A DNA stretch of 64,000 nt from Azorinus chamasolen. Lineage: Eukaryota > Mollusca > Bivalvia > Cardiida > Solecurtidae. A model generated the notes under the pieces. That model had not been told where the DNA came from. It did not search any database and saw only the letters and a list, made by a program, of their open reading frames with translations. Location of the stretch: contig OY755240.1 of the NCBI GenBank assembly GCA_963576725.1, positions 33,732,620 to 33,796,619 on the forward strand. The letters are read 5' to 3'. Shown here in pieces: positions 27,291 to 39,881 of the stretch. The number at the start of each line of letters is the position of its first letter. Positions within the stretch are counted from its first letter, which is position 1. Position numbers and translations under genes: made by a program.

Positions 27291-28694
27291 TATAATTTAA
27301 CTCGTGCATATGAACAATCACGGAAGCATGTACAAGAGTTGAGAGAAAAGCCTTCAGATATCTCTGTAAACAAGTTAAACACTGCTAGCCCCAAATCTGA
27401 CACTCATGGCCAGAAAAGACAGTATAAACAATACCCAGCAAGACCCACTTCTGGCAAAGCAAAACAAAAAGCTGAGCATAAGCAGTGTGACTTTTGTGGC
27501 AAGAATCACCCACCTAAGAAAGAGAAATGTCCAGCATGGGGTAAAAAATGTGCGAAATGTGGAGGTAACAACCATTTCAAAGCAAAATGTAGGCGTGATG
27601 GGGTAAACTCTGTACAAACTGAGAGTGAATATGTTAATGACAATGATGAATTCTGGTTAGCGTCTTTTGAATCTCGATCAAAGGTAATCGCGACAATGAT
27701 CGTGAATGACTGTGATGTCAAGTTCCAAATTGACACTGGTTCAGAAGTCAATACCATAAACCAGAAATATGTGAGAAAGAGCCAGGTCAAGAGCAATGCA
27801 TCTACACTGAGAATGTGGAACAAATCGACTTTGAAACCATTAGGTGAAGTGACACTTCCGACGAAAAATCCGAAGACTGGTTCGACACATGATGTGAAGT
27901 TTGTTGTCGTTCCAAATGACTTTCAAAGTCTGCTAGGTCTGAAAACAGTTCAAGAAATGTCCTTGATCAACATAAACACTGATTCTTTCATAGGGAAAGT
28001 AGAAATGGATCTCGGTGATCACGGTGAAACAAAGCTGCACATTGAGAATGATGCAAAGCCCATCGTTTTGCCTTCGCGAAAAATTCCGATAGCTATCAAG
28101 GATCAAGTAAAGTCAGAAATCGACACGCTCGTCGAAAGAGGTATTTTGATACCAGTAGAAGAACCAACGGAATGGGTCAACCAAATGGCAGTTGTGCGGA
28201 AAGCAAATGGTAAGCTGAGAATTTGTCTAGATCCGCAACCCTTGAACAAAGTCCTGAAACGCGAGAGATACAGACTGACTACATTTGATGATGTGTTGCC
28301 AAATCTGAATCAGGCAAAACTGTTCACAAAGTTAGACGTGAAAGAAGCGTTCTGGCATGTACGACTAGATAAAGAATCCAGCAAATTGACAACTATGATC
28401 ACACCTTTTGGGCGGTATCGATGGTCGAGATTGCCCTTCGGCCTCAACGTGTCTAGTGAAATCTTCGCCAGAAGACTGAATGAAGCCCTGAATGGTCTTG
28501 ATGGAACTTTTGTGATAGCCGATGACATCATAGTGATAGGCTGTGGTGAAAATGAACAAGCTGCGAATGCCGACAACAATCGCAAGCTGAAAGCACTGTC
28601 GCAGAGATGTGCAGAACAAAACATTATCCTCAACGAAGAGAAGAAAGACATCGGTAAGGAAATCACATTCTATGGCCATAAGATCAATCACTGA
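27291..28694 (+). pseudogene. Gypsy gag end, protease and reverse transcriptase
   Basis: Two zinc-knuckle-like Cys/His clusters (CDFCGKNHPPKKEKC and CAKCGGNNHFKAKC) are followed by the protease active site QIDTGSEV (27727-27750) and a reverse transcriptase with LRICLDPQPLN, TKLDVKEAFWH and the catalytic IADDIIVIG. The frame is lost at a tandem ATCA duplication (28683-28690). Confidence 0.88.
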
Positions 28695-29432
28695 CAAAGG
28701 TGTTATGCCAGACGAGAAGAAAGTAGAGGCAATTCGCAAAATGCCGACACCTACAAATGTAACAGAAGTGCGGAAAATTTGTGGTCTCGCGCAATACATG
28801 GCAAAATTCCTTCCAGATTTAGCTACCACCCTAGAGCCCATGAGAAAACTGACTCAAACGGATGCAGAGTGGAAATGGACAGAAGAGTGTGAAGCTAGTT
28901 TCCACAAAATGAAAGATCAGATTGCAAATGCACCCATACTAGTGTACTTTGACCCAGAAAAGGAGCTAGTTATCCAAGCTGACAGTTCACAGAGTGGTCT
29001 AGGTGCTGTTCTGATGCAGGATGGACAGCCGATTGAATTCGCTTCACGGTCCCTCACCACTTCTGAACGCAAATGGGCACAGATCGAAAAAGAAGCTCTG
29101 GCGATCTTGTATGGATTGATGCGCTTTGATCAATACACATACATGTACGCGCGAAAAGTGATCGTCCAAAATGACCATAAACCGCTAGAGACAATATTGA
29201 AGAAACCTATTGGACAGGTCCCAAAACGGCTGCAAGATATCATTATGAAACTGTTGCGGTATGATATTCAATTTCAGTATGTGAAAGGCACAGATCTGGT
29301 AATAGCCGACACGTTAAGCCGTGCCTATACTGAAACAGGAGAACATGAAACATCAGACCGGATGGACATCCGAGGTGTAGAAAATGGTGTTTTCGATCAG
29401 TTTCCAGATGCTAGAATACTGGAGGTAAAGCA
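28691..29432 (+). pseudogene. Gypsy RT thumb and RNase H
   Basis: This continues after the ATCA frameshift: the RT connection, then RNase H with VIQADSSQSGLGAVL and SRSLTTSERKWAQIEKE, ending ADTLSRAY. The frame breaks again in the CAG run near 29430 by one base. Confidence 0.85.
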
Positions 29433-29865
29433 GCAGCAGAAGATTCTTCAATGCAAGAACTGCAGAACTTGATAGTGTCTGGCTGGCCAAATAAAAGTGA
29501 CATTAGTATTGAACTCAGAGAGTACCACCCACTAAGAGATACGCTTAGTTGCCAAGATGGAGTCATCTTAAAAGGTGAAGCTGTAGTGATCCCGAAAGTG
29601 CTTAGAAGAGAAATGTTGCAGAGACTGCACAAAGCCCATCTCGTTTTTGAAAGCATGGATCGAAGAGCGAGGGGAACTATTTTTTGGCCAGGAATGAGGC
29701 ACGAGATCAAACAATTTGCGAAAAACTGTGTTCAATGTGAAGACCGAAAGCCGCCGCCTCAAAAAGAAACGCTGAAACAGCATGATGATGGACAAAAACC
29801 TTGGGATAAGGTCGGTTCCGATTTATTCGAAATACAGAACAGAGTGTATCTAGTAGTCGTGGACT
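29433..29865 (+). pseudogene. Gypsy integrase, zinc-binding and first core part
   Basis: The H2C2 zinc-binding region (H..H near HKAHLV, C..C in NCVQCED) is followed by the first core Asp in VGSDLFE. A small deletion near 29865 shifts the frame before the second Asp. Confidence 0.82.
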
Positions 29866-30768
29866 ACCAGCTTCGTAGAAGTAGATCATCTCACGGCGGC
29901 AAACATCCAGCAAGTCATCGACAGAATGAAGAAACACTTCGCGCGATTCGGCGTCCCAAGAGAGCTGATAACCGATGGTGGTCCCCAGTACACATCCAAG
30001 GAATTTCGCGAATTCACGGGAAAATGGGGCATTCAACATCATGTTACGTCTCCCCATCATCCCGCGTCGAATGGGAAGGCGGAAAGCGCGGTAAAGGCGA
30101 TGAAAACGCTGCTTATCAAGTGTCACGATTCGCGTACCGATCCATTGGAAGCCAAATTAGAGCAAAGAAACACTCCGCGCGCCGACACTAAAAGAAGCCC
30201 AGCAGAGATGCTGATGAACAGGAAGCCGAGAACGTGGATCCCTTCGCGAGTGAAAGCAGAGCCAATCAACGAGTCGCGATCGCGTTGTAAAGCAACCGTC
30301 AAAAAGTGGTTTGACGAAAGTGCGCGAGATCAACATAAGATTCGTGTCGGTGAATCAGTGTATTTCTTTAAGCAGAGTAAAAAGCCTTGGAAGAAAGGCA
30401 TAATTGTAGGCTTCAGTGAAAATAGCTATAAAGTGCGCAGTGAAGATAATGCGCTGTATACCAGAAATCACGTTCACATCCGATCGACAAGTGTGCCAGT
30501 ACACATTCGCGAGCAGTCACCACCTCGCTATGGTGATCTAAACACAGAGACGAGTCATCATAGTGCACGAAAGGAAGTCGAGAATGCACCAGCAACCGCT
30601 AGTGCACAAGCACCCGCGAGCGCGCCAGCAACTGAGAACGCGTCAACAGCTGCGTCGTCTGGCGAGACTCTTACTCCTGCTGCAGCTCCCAAAACTAGCC
30701 CGGGTAGATACAACCTTAGGCCCAGGAGAGACATACAACGTCCACAACATCTGGGAGACTATGTGTAA
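29866..30768 (+). pseudogene. Gypsy integrase core end and C-terminal tail
   Basis: The second catalytic Asp lies in ITDGGPQYTS and the Glu in GKAESAVKAMK. An SH3-like C-terminal region (VGESVYFFKQ) follows, then an Ala/Pro-rich tail ending near RYNLRPRR, typical of Gypsy integrases. Confidence 0.85.
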
Positions 30769-31409
30769 AATAGTGCTGATTATTTCTGTATGTGTGTGTG
30801 TGTGTTATTATAATGTAATCAGTATTGTAGGACTCTCACAGTCAGGGTTATAACATTTCATATTGATCATAGTAACTAAGACTTTTAGAGTCCAGATTAC
30901 CATGAGATTTGATTTTTGTTTGACTTAATGTAGAATCACATTTTTTAAAATTTGAGCCATTGTTACATGTTTCAAGTGTTATTTGTATTGGTATTTTGGT
31001 TAAGACTGTTTACAAAATACAGAGTTCATTTCACAAGTAACTGTTTCAGTGAACCTATTAGGACACTTGCTATTAATTGTGAATCTACATGAGTGAATAT
31101 GAATGAATGACTGATTAATAGAGTATTGCTGATAATAGTAAGTGGACTCGGTGACAGGTGTTTCATTACAGAATGAAGGTAGACATAAGAGTATGGTCAG
31201 ACTTTGAAGTTATGTTTAAGTGATGTGTGGTTGTAACATTGATATTATTTTTTTGTTTAAAGAGTAGTTGTCAAGGTAGACAAACTTCATGTTAATCACA
31301 TTTTAAGGCATTAAGTTCTAGTCAGCTCTTTGTTCAAGCTACTAATAGTATTTTACAGTGAACTGTCAGTTTATGCTTCAGTCTGTCAGTTAAAAGAGTT
31401 AATTTTCTT

Positions 31410-31422
31410 AAAGAAAGAGGGA
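31410..31422 (+). other. Polypurine tract of the Gypsy element
   Basis: AAAGAAAGAGGGA lies immediately before the TG start of the LTR and serves as plus-strand primer in this group. Confidence 0.75.
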
Positions 31423-31656
31423 TGTTGATAGATCTATTGAGTATGTGCTATTCTTACGTTATTGTGATTTTCATGATTATACGGTGTCGTAATAAAGTCA
31501 ACAGTTGCTAATCTACATGTAAGCCATTAGAGGACGCTCTCCTAAATCCGGAAACGGAAGGAGGACGTCGGATATTTGTACTAGACCTATCTCGTTTTTG
31601 TCGCATCCTTTATTACTTTTCTACAGTTACTCTGCAGCTCAATCATTGAGTACACA
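31423..31656 (+). repeat. Gypsy 3' LTR (right edge approximate)
   Basis: It starts TGTTGATAGATC after the polypurine tract and holds AATAAAG at about 31490 as the likely poly(A) signal. The right edge is a guess at a CA near 31656. No second LTR is available for comparison. Confidence 0.65.
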
Positions 31657-32390
31657 AGGCGATAGGTGGATCCAGTTTGTTTCACCTAAATATGTGTTCG
31701 TTTAACATGCAGTTTACCACTGTAGTTGCCATCGCGGTTGTTGTTGGCCATCGCGGTTGTTGTTGTAGATTCGTCGACTTTGCAAACAGTTTGATCCATA
31801 TGAGACGCAGAGTAGTTCGAATTCTCACCAGGATCCAAGCTGTTTGATATTCCGTCAATGAGTTTCTAAAAAGCTTACATTTGTTTTCAAAGCGGGATAA
31901 TACTTTCCTTTATACAAACGCTTCTCAGCTTCTCACGCCTTTGCAAACAGGGTAGGCCTAGATCAGACGGTTCCTATAGGAACAGAGCCGTTTTTGCTTA
32001 TGACATTATAATAGACCCTATAGTTTCTACCAATACTAAAACATCATGTGTACATTTGCCATTATAAACATTCCGTCCATAAATATTCATGATGTCATAA
32101 TTTCTTACATGGATACTCAACAGGGATACGGTTAAGATTCCGTCCTAATATATCGTCCTGATATTGATACCGTCTGGCAGTATTCGTAGATGTACAACCA
32201 TTTACTGCAGGAATATATTTATAAGAATGAACGTGTTTATGAGAATGAACTTTTACCTCCTATACCGGTATAACATATTACGATAAACTCGTCCTAATTG
32301 TAAATGTAACTCATCATTTGTGCATAATAAAGTATACAAACTTCTGAAACCCTTTGGTATATATTGGTATAGCCACAACAGTGTAGATCC
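31657..32390. other. Intergenic; decayed family A MITE only
   Basis: A weak copy at about 31900-32130 has a hairpin core near 31950-32000 and ends of the TTTCCTTTATACAAACG type. No gene is seen. Confidence 0.5.
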
Positions 32391-32395
32391 TTATC

Positions 32396-32790
32396 AGAGA
32401 ACTCCATCGGGAGCTACACTGTTTTCCTATGTTTATCAGAATGCTCCATCTGGAGCTACATTGTTTGCATATGTTTATAAGAGTGCTCCATCGGGTGCTA
32501 CACTGTTTTCCCATGATTATCAGAGTGCTCCATCGGGTGCTACACTGTTTGCATATGTTAAGATTGCTCCATCGGGAGCTACACTGTTTGCATATGTTTA
32601 TCAGAGTGCTCTATCGGGAGCTACACTGTTTGCGTATGTTAAGAATGCTTCATTGGGAGCTACACAGTTTACATATGTTTATGAGTGCTCTATTGGGAGC
32701 TACACTGTTTGCATATGTTTATGAGTGCTCTATTGGGAGCTACATTTTTTACATATGTTTATAAGAGTGCTCCATCGGGAGCTACACTAG
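32396..32790. repeat. Satellite, ~42-bp unit with GCTCCATCGGGAGC core
   Basis: About nine copies of a unit contain GCTCCATCGGGAGCTACAC and TGTTTGCATATGTTTAT. The core resembles the apex of family A/D hairpins. Confidence 0.85.
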
Positions 32791-32864
32791 TGAGTATGGC
32801 CATACCAGAACCTATATAATCAGATCTACATTGTCCACAGGAAACAGAGCAGACCTTGATCAGA

Positions 32865-33065
32865 CCCAATGAGAAGTTATATGACCTGGGTCAACGCATC
32901 CTCCATCAAGAGTTATCTGACCTGGGTCAACGCACACTCCATCAAGAGTTATCTGACCTGGGTCAACGCAGACCCCATCAAGAGTTATCTGACCTGGGTC
33001 TACTCAGATTCCATCAAGAGTTATCTGACCTGGGTCTACTCAGACTCCATCAAGAGTTATCTATG
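32865..33065. repeat. Satellite, 36-bp unit
   Basis: There are five to six copies of a unit with CCATCAAGAGTTATCTGACC followed by TGGGTC. Confidence 0.85.
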
Positions 33066-33564
33066 ACCTTGGTGGGAGGATTATGTGGTCACATTAGCGA
33101 GACTTTACGTAATTTGTGTCCTGCCATTCCATACTGCGTTTAACTTGACCAGATACCACACCATGGATGTGTTGTCTGATATGGATATAGATTCACAATG
33201 ACCATTTCCCAAGAAATTTACTTAAATAATATAGACCTGGTCTCGAGGTTATAATAACTTTTAAGTTTGAGTCTGACCTCATTCTCAGTCATCGGATTCT
33301 TGAAAATGAACACAGATTCGAAAGCAGAATATTTTATAACCTTGGAAGTTAGAACCAGGGTATATATGGATTTCTTCCTATTTGTTATATCTGTCAGAAA
33401 TGGTTCGTATCGTTCTTTGGCAATATATTGTCAGTGGTCTTTACCCTCGACCCTCTGATTAGGATCTGTAATTCGGGTACCATCAGAAACCTCAGTAGCT
33501 TAGCTGATTCGATAATCATGTTAGGTGTCCCTGGATTATGTTCCATTTTAAAGTACAATGCGTG

Positions 33565-34180
33565 TTATTATCCTCCCAATTTGACATGAGGCTCGATTAA
33601 TTTTCGGCGTGTTTATCGGGATTGTTTGTAATATTCTGTGACAAAAAATAGCAAACCAAAAACCGAATAATCATGTTCCACGAGGATTGTATTCTTATAG
33701 CGCATCCTTATACCATCGGAAATTTATCCGAAGATTACCGACGATAATAAATGGAATATGCATGAGTCTCAGGTCAAATTGGGAGGATAATAATATTATT
33801 TTTGTTGTTATTTTTATTATTACTTATAGGAGAACATTGTATAGGCTGGGCTTGTTTTAAAATCACTGATATGTTAACTGAAACGTCAATATTTGTATCA
33901 TGTTCAAATAAATGGGCAAGTCTGCATTGTTTTTGTTCGAGATAATACGAATAATGTCCTCCCATTTTGACCCGAGACTCATGCATATTCCATTTATTAT
34001 AGTCGGTAATATTCGGATAACTTTACGAAACTATAAGACTGAGCTATAAGAATACAATCCTCGTGGAACATAATTATTTCCGGCTTTTGTTCTGCTATTT
34101 TTTGTAACAGAGTATTACGAACAATTCCAATAAACACGCCGAAGATTAATCGAGTCTCAGGTCAAATTGGGCGGATAATA
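33565..34180. mobile_element. Two inverted copies of a ~225-bp MITE (family G)
   Basis: The copy at 33565-33793 is mirrored by the copy at 33950-34180, with about 155 bases between. Each is bounded by TCCCAATTTGACCTGAG-like ends. A third copy lies alone at 39882-40100. Confidence 0.75.
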
Positions 34181-35218
34181 CTACATGTACTACTACCACT
34201 ACTAATAATAATTACAGAACACAGAAACAAACACACATATACAATATAGATTGTTTGTTAGGCTAATCAGTCTTATAGGATCTGTTTGTAAATACATTGT
34301 ATGTATTAGCAAAGGTGGTTGAACAAGTGGAATTATGATGTCTTGTGAAACAGTGTTTAAACTTTAATGCATGAAACCCATCTAAGGATAATACATAATT
34401 ATAACAGAAGACACAGACCGTTGGACAATCAATCAGACATTTGAAATAATCTAAAGGAAAAAGCAAATTAATGTTTTGCACGATGACCCAGTCTTGTGCG
34501 TTTTGCACGATGACCCAGTCTTGTGTGTTTTGATACATCTTTAAAACAACTGCGATAAAAAGTGCATTATTTCCCAGGAGACAATTAGACACTAAGTTGC
34601 CTATAAATACAACCATGTATTATATACATGCACAGTAAAACATCTAATGGCATATACATGTATTGGGTTATAAAGACAGCAGGTAGCTTAATGCAGGGTG
34701 ACAGTTATGCGGAAAGCTCCTGTCCTTCTGCATTACTTGCTTTTATAAGCAAACAATGAAGAACCAGATCAGAGGCTTCTGAAGGAACCCTCTGATCAGG
34801 ATCTGCACTGTTTGTTGAACTCTTCAATTTCAGCTGATTATTCCAGGAAGTATTTTGTTTGTTTTCCCCTCCACATGAAACTGGATGGGATCCAAAGTAA
34901 GATCTAGACGGGTGTTCCTTAAATAATTTATGAATAAAAGAGTTAAAGCGACTCGTATTTATTCATTAAGTGGTCGCTATAGAGATATGCAATTGTACAT
35001 GCATATAATTATAAACATTCATCTCTTGAAGTGTGTTATGTATTCCACTCAAATAATTTAGTCCATTATACATACTGGCAATGTAATTAACAGACACGCT
35101 TTTTCAAACTGAGATTTAGAGTGAACCCAAAAGAGAAAGTTGATAAATGATGCTTAAAAGCGCTGCGTCTATAAATGACGCATTCAAAAAGTCTGTAAAC
35201 GTTGGTTACAATTATATA
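34181..35218. other. Intergenic; MITE fragments only
   Basis: There is a 27-bp tandem pair (TTTTGCACGATGACCCAGTC, 34474-34525), a fragment of family E near 34678-34735 and a family A core near 34748-34812. No gene is seen. Confidence 0.5.
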
Positions 35219-35426
35219 TACAGTAAAACCTCTCTATAACGCTCACTAAATCGTGTTAATTAGTTGGTATCTAGGGCAGGTGACTGCTTATAGCAAAGTG
35301 AAAGTAAAACAGAACGCTCCTATAGGAGCGTTCTGTTTTACTTTCACCTTGCTTTAAGCAACCACATGCCTTTAACACACAATGCTTGATGTAATTTAGT
35401 GGTCGTTATAGAGAGGTTTTATTGTA
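35219..35426. mobile_element. Family E MITE, well preserved
   Basis: It runs from TACAGTAAAACCTCTC to GAGAGGTTTTATTGTA. The inner palindrome is of AAAACAGAACGCTCC type with the apex CGCTCCTATAGGAGCG. Confidence 0.85.
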
Positions 35427-35979
35427 GTGGGTTTAATGAATGTTAAATATCGATGTTTCCGGTGTGATTCGCCAGCGTTGTAGACACACCCGTAGTTCCA
35501 TATGAAGTTATCCAAACAGTGTTATTTCAGATATGAGACTTCCTCAAAACAGACAGTACGCTACCTGTAAATGAGACCGAATTTATGTATTAAATATGAT
35601 TTAAGATGGATAGCTTTATGCTGGTTGAACATTCTATCCCTTTGATTAGTTTCGTATCATTGAGGCACATTAGCCGATTAGGTGATACAAGGGAGGCAAC
35701 TCTTACTGAATTGACTCAATCGTTGAAAATGATGAATCGTTGCTTTTGAACATTTAGTATTATTCGGGTTAGCGTTATATTGAGTAGAAAATTGAATAGC
35801 TACATTTTATTAAACAGAATGTTACAAATATGCAAAGATCGAACCGTGTTCTAACTTGATCATGCTATTTAGTTCAATGCTCATAACACAAAGCACACCT
35901 GTCGATAATAAGAGTAGGACATTGCGCATGGGTCTCTCACAGGGAACCTCCAGTTCGCCCATAGTTGGCACAAATGACG

Positions 35980-36210
35980 TTAACCCATTACCCCATAGGC
36001 TATTTTTAGATCCAACCTCTATGAATGTATCTACCCAAAAGGTGCATTATGTAGAGAAAAGGAAAAAAATAGAATTATGTAGTATTGAAACATTTGTGAT
36101 AAATATAGAGCATTTGCTCCTATGGAGGAAATGCTCTATTTACCACAATGGTTTCAAAAAGTGACTTTTGCAGGGGCGTAGAAAGGCTTAATTATGGAGG
36201 AAAGGGTTAA
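35980..36210. mobile_element. TTAA-flanked MITE, family C
   Basis: It runs from TTAACCCATTACCCCAT to ATGGAGGAAAGGGTTAA. The 72-base core hairpin has a few mismatches. Confidence 0.85.
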
Positions 36211-36860
36211 TATGCACAACCAACATACCATTATAAAGCTGCAGACAATGCATATTCATGATGCCATTATTTCCTACTACATTCATCTGCAACAGCACGG
36301 GATTAAGATACACTGGGTGCAAATGTGCTAATTCAAAAGATGGCATTGTTTACAGAATAATTCTGGAATCATAAACATGTATAGATGTACAAACCAGTAT
36401 AACTTTCATTCAATACTTGTGACCAAACGGGCAAATTAATGTATCGTACATGTTTTCACTCTTTCTTGGGAAACACGCTCAATATTTTGTTAGACATTTT
36501 AATGATATTCGCAACATTATATGACCCATAGTAACCGTACGTCACGTGTCATCAGGATGCAGAATGCTTGGCACTATATCTGTCTTAACGTTTTTCCTGT
36601 TCTCTGTTTATTCCAAATTTCAATACCTAACTGAATATTCATGGTAAAATATTTACAACGAAATATGTTAAAAAGGTGAAGCCATTTTAGAAAATAAAGA
36701 AGCATATTTTTAAAACTCCATCAGCAAGCAGAGCAAATGGCCCAAAATAGGTACATTCTGTTGTGTTTCAAATAGTGTAGACCCTGATCAGATGGCTCCT
36801 TTAAGAGAGCTTTGGCAAAGGTCTTCACTAGTTGCATAGGATAAGTGTACTTATCACAGG

Positions 36861-37068
36861 TACAGTAAAACCTCTATACAACGGCCATTAAATTACATCA
36901 AGTATTTCATGTTAAAAGCAGGTGGATGCTTAAAGCAAGGTGAAAGTAAAACAGAACGCTCCTATAGGAGCGTTCTGTTTTACTTTCACTTTGCTTTACG
37001 CAACCACCTGCCTAAAACACCAACTAATTACCACAATCTAGTGGTCATTATAGAGAGGTTTTACTGTA
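36861..37068. mobile_element. Family E MITE
   Basis: It runs from TACAGTAAAACCTCTA to GAGAGGTTTTACTGTA. The core has the apex CGCTCCTATAGGAGCG, as in the copy at 35219. Confidence 0.85.
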
Positions 37069-37129
37069 CTTTGTGAATGATGTGTATACTCATCGTTAGG
37101 GATTAATGGGTTATAGTGGAATTACAATA

Positions 37130-37690
37130 ATATACACAACTTTTCATTTATTTAACATTTACAGAAAACAAACATAAAAATTGGCGAATTTCTTCAATAA
37201 CTTTCAAATATAGTGTATCTAGATGCCAAGCATTATAATAGTAAACGAAATCACCTTTGCAAAAACACTGGAAAATCCTCTCATGACGTCATTTGTGTTT
37301 ATATACTAACTGTGAACCGCGAAGTCTGAAGTCTGAAGTTTGAAGTTTGTAGGCTGAAGTGTCTGAAGTTTGAAGTCACCACCGATCTCGATAAATTACT
37401 ACTTACAACCCGACCATTGGACAATTTTTCATTTATTTAACATTTGCAGAAAACAAACATAAAAATTGGCGAATTTCTTCAATTACTTCCAAATATATTG
37501 TATCTAGATGCCAATCATTAAAAACAGTAAACGAAATTAATTCCTTCAATCTCAATCACCTTTAAAGAAAAAACGCGGGAAAATCTCATGACGTCATTCG
37601 TGTCTATATAGTAACTGTGAACCGTGAAGTTTGAAGTCTGAAATTTGAAGTCACCACCGGTCTCGATAAATTACTACTTACAACCCGAGA
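37130..37690. repeat. Two ~280-bp direct repeats
   Basis: Both copies contain ATTTATTTAACATTT, AAAATTGGCGAATTTC, CATGACGTCATT and GATAAATTACTACTTACAAC. They are diverged by substitutions and by a short GAAGTCTGAAGT microsatellite. Confidence 0.8.
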
Positions 37691-38044
37691 GAGACGAGCA
37701 CGCATTTTATTTGTGATTCTGGTGTTGCCGTGCACTGTCTCGTATGTCAGTTTCATAGTTCAGCCTGACTTCCATTCTGTTTAAGACTTTGGATCTAGTT
37801 TTCAATATGCAATTGTAATTCATTGAATGTGTATGTGTGAAAACATTCAGCCATCCGTTGATAAGAGTTTGGATCTAGTTTTATCACTTTTTAGTATACT
37901 TCTATCACTGTATGTATACATCTTAACTTCGATATCTCGAACTCGGATAACTCGAATTTCGGGTTAACTCGGATTAAAAGATAGGTCCTTCCAGATTATA
38001 CAATACAGAGTTGTTCTAAAATGTATCACTACACATGTGACAGC

Positions 38045-38320
38045 TTAACCCTTTCCCTGTTCTATGTGTATTCCAAATTTCAATACCTACTGAATATTCA
38101 TGAACAAAGTAGTTATAATGAAATATGACAGAAGGGTGTGGGGGGGGGGGCATAAAGGAACATCTTTCACATTCTATTAGCAAACAGAGCAGACCCTTCT
38201 ATTAGCAAACAGAGCAGACCCAGATCAGACGGCTCATATAGGAGCCGTCTGATCTGGGTCTCCTCTGTTTGCAAAACACCTTTATATGCGCAAAAACGTT
38301 TATATTAGGAAAAGGATTAA
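38045..38320. mobile_element. TTAA-flanked MITE, family A
   Basis: It starts TTAACCCTTTCCCTGTTC. The near-perfect core hairpin is at about 38213-38276 (AGAGCAGACCCAGATC, apex GGCTCATATAGGAGCC). A partial duplication of the core edge lies at 38180-38215. Confidence 0.82.
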
Positions 38321-38515
38321 TGCAGATAAAAAGTGATGGCAAAAGCTCCTGTAGAAGCTTTTAGCATGCTTTTGATCTGCACCAAGCTGTGAACTTGATA
38401 AATTGTTTAAATTAGAATTCGGATGGCTCAACCCTGTGTTATGTTGGAAGTGATTTGTATGATCCTTGTAGTTCGAGATATGAAAGTTCAACTGCATCTG
38501 TACATGCCCAACTTC

Positions 38516-38936
38516 TTAACCCTTTCCCTCATACAAACGTGTTTCACCATTCCCTCATACAAACGTGTTTCACCCTTTCCCTCATACAAACGTGTTTCAC
38601 CCTTTCCCTCATACAAACGTGTTTCACCCTTTCCCTCATACAAACGTGTTTCACCCTTTCCTCATACAAACGTGTTTCACCCTTTCCCTCATACAAACGT
38701 GTTTCACCCTTCCCTCATACAAACGTGTTTCACCCTTCCCTCATACAAACGTGTTTCCACGCATTTGCAAATAGAGTAGACTGCTCTGTTTACTAGTGGA
38801 ATTTCTAATATCTAATCATTTTCTTTCTAAAATGGCTACAATGTTGCACCTTCCATATTTCATTACAACTAATTTGTCCATGAATAGTCAATAGGTATTG
38901 AAATTTGAACTAAATATAGAACAGGGAAAGGGTTAA
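38516..38936. mobile_element. Family A MITE with its left subterminal region expanded into a satellite
   Basis: Between TTAACCCTTTCCCTCATAC at the left end and GGGAAAGGGTTAA at the right, the first 27 bases (CCCTCATACAAACGTGTTTC) are repeated about nine times (38524-38758). Confidence 0.85.
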
Positions 38937-38944
38937 ACAACACA

Positions 38945-39165
38945 GTGTAAAGCACAGCACCTCTACTTAACGGCGACCACCAAAAAGAAGTTTAGTTTTG
39001 TATCTTAAAAGCAGGTAGTAGTTAAATGCAGGACGAAAGTTATGCAGTAAGCCCATGTAGGTGCTTTCTGTACAACTCCGTCCTTTCTTTAAGCAACCAC
39101 CTACATTTAAAGACACCAAGGTGTAATCGTTAAGAATTTGCTTCAGAGGGGTTGTACTGTATGCG
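38945..39165. mobile_element. Decayed family E MITE
   Basis: Diverged ends (CACCTCTACTTAACGGCGAC and GAGGGGTTGTACTGTA) surround a hairpin with GCAGGTAGTAG and CAACCACCTAC. Confidence 0.65.
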
Positions 39166-39462
39166 ATTTTTTTTATAAACACAACAGCCTTGTTTTAATC
39201 TGTTTTATAGATGTTAAAGACTTTTAATATTCTAAGAAAATCCTGAGCACTTATGTAATAACCCCTGTGTAATTGCTCTAGTGTTATTAAAGCTTTTACA
39301 AAAGGCCTTTAAAACGTTTTATAGCTAAGTCCCCGAAATACTTCTTGGCTTGGATCGGCTATGTTTGGCAATATTCCAGACGTTGAAACGAGTCAATGTG
39401 TATCAGGGCTGTCTTTAGTTTTAATGTAATCTCTATTTATCCTTTTCCCGCTACCTTAACCC

Positions 39463-39770
39463 TTACCTACCTACCTTACCTACCTACACTAACCCTTACC
39501 TACCTACCCCAACCCTTACCTACCTACTCTAACCCTTACCTACCTACCTTACCTACCTACCCTAACCTTACCTACCTACTCTAACCTTTACCTACCTACC
39601 TTACCTACCTACCCTAACCCTTACCTGCCTACCGTACCTACCTACCCTAACCCTTACCTACCTACCTTACCTACCTACCCTAACCCGTACCTACCTACCT
39701 TACCTACCTACCCTAACCCTTACCTACCTACCTTACCTACCTACCCTAACCCACCTTACCTACCTACTGT
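39463..39770. repeat. TTACCTACCTACCCTAACCC satellite
   Basis: The units are of 20-33 bases, mixing TACC tetramers with CCCTAACCC blocks. It is not a run of TTAGGG hexamers. Confidence 0.85.
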
Positions 39771-39881
39771 ACACGACACAGACATAATGTAATAAGCTTG
39801 TCTAGACACAGACACTAGGCACACCTGCATAATTCTTTACCTGGTCAACATTCAGGTCAGAAATAATAACATCACGAGTAT

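Larger units (their letters stand above)
27291..31656 (+). mobile_element. Degenerate 5'-truncated Gypsy (Ty3-like) LTR retrotransposon
   Basis: In order: Gag C-terminus, protease, reverse transcriptase, RNase H, integrase, and a 3' LTR. There is no 5' LTR: the element begins in the middle of gag next to a SINE. Three frameshifts break pol (near 28687, 29430 and 29865). The domain order RT-RNase H-integrase defines the Ty3/Gypsy group. Confidence 0.9.

Noticed and set aside
32320..32764. Two overlapping repetitive ORFs (111-134 codons)
   Set aside because: They follow the 42-bp satellite in two frames, which is expected when the unit length is a multiple of three.
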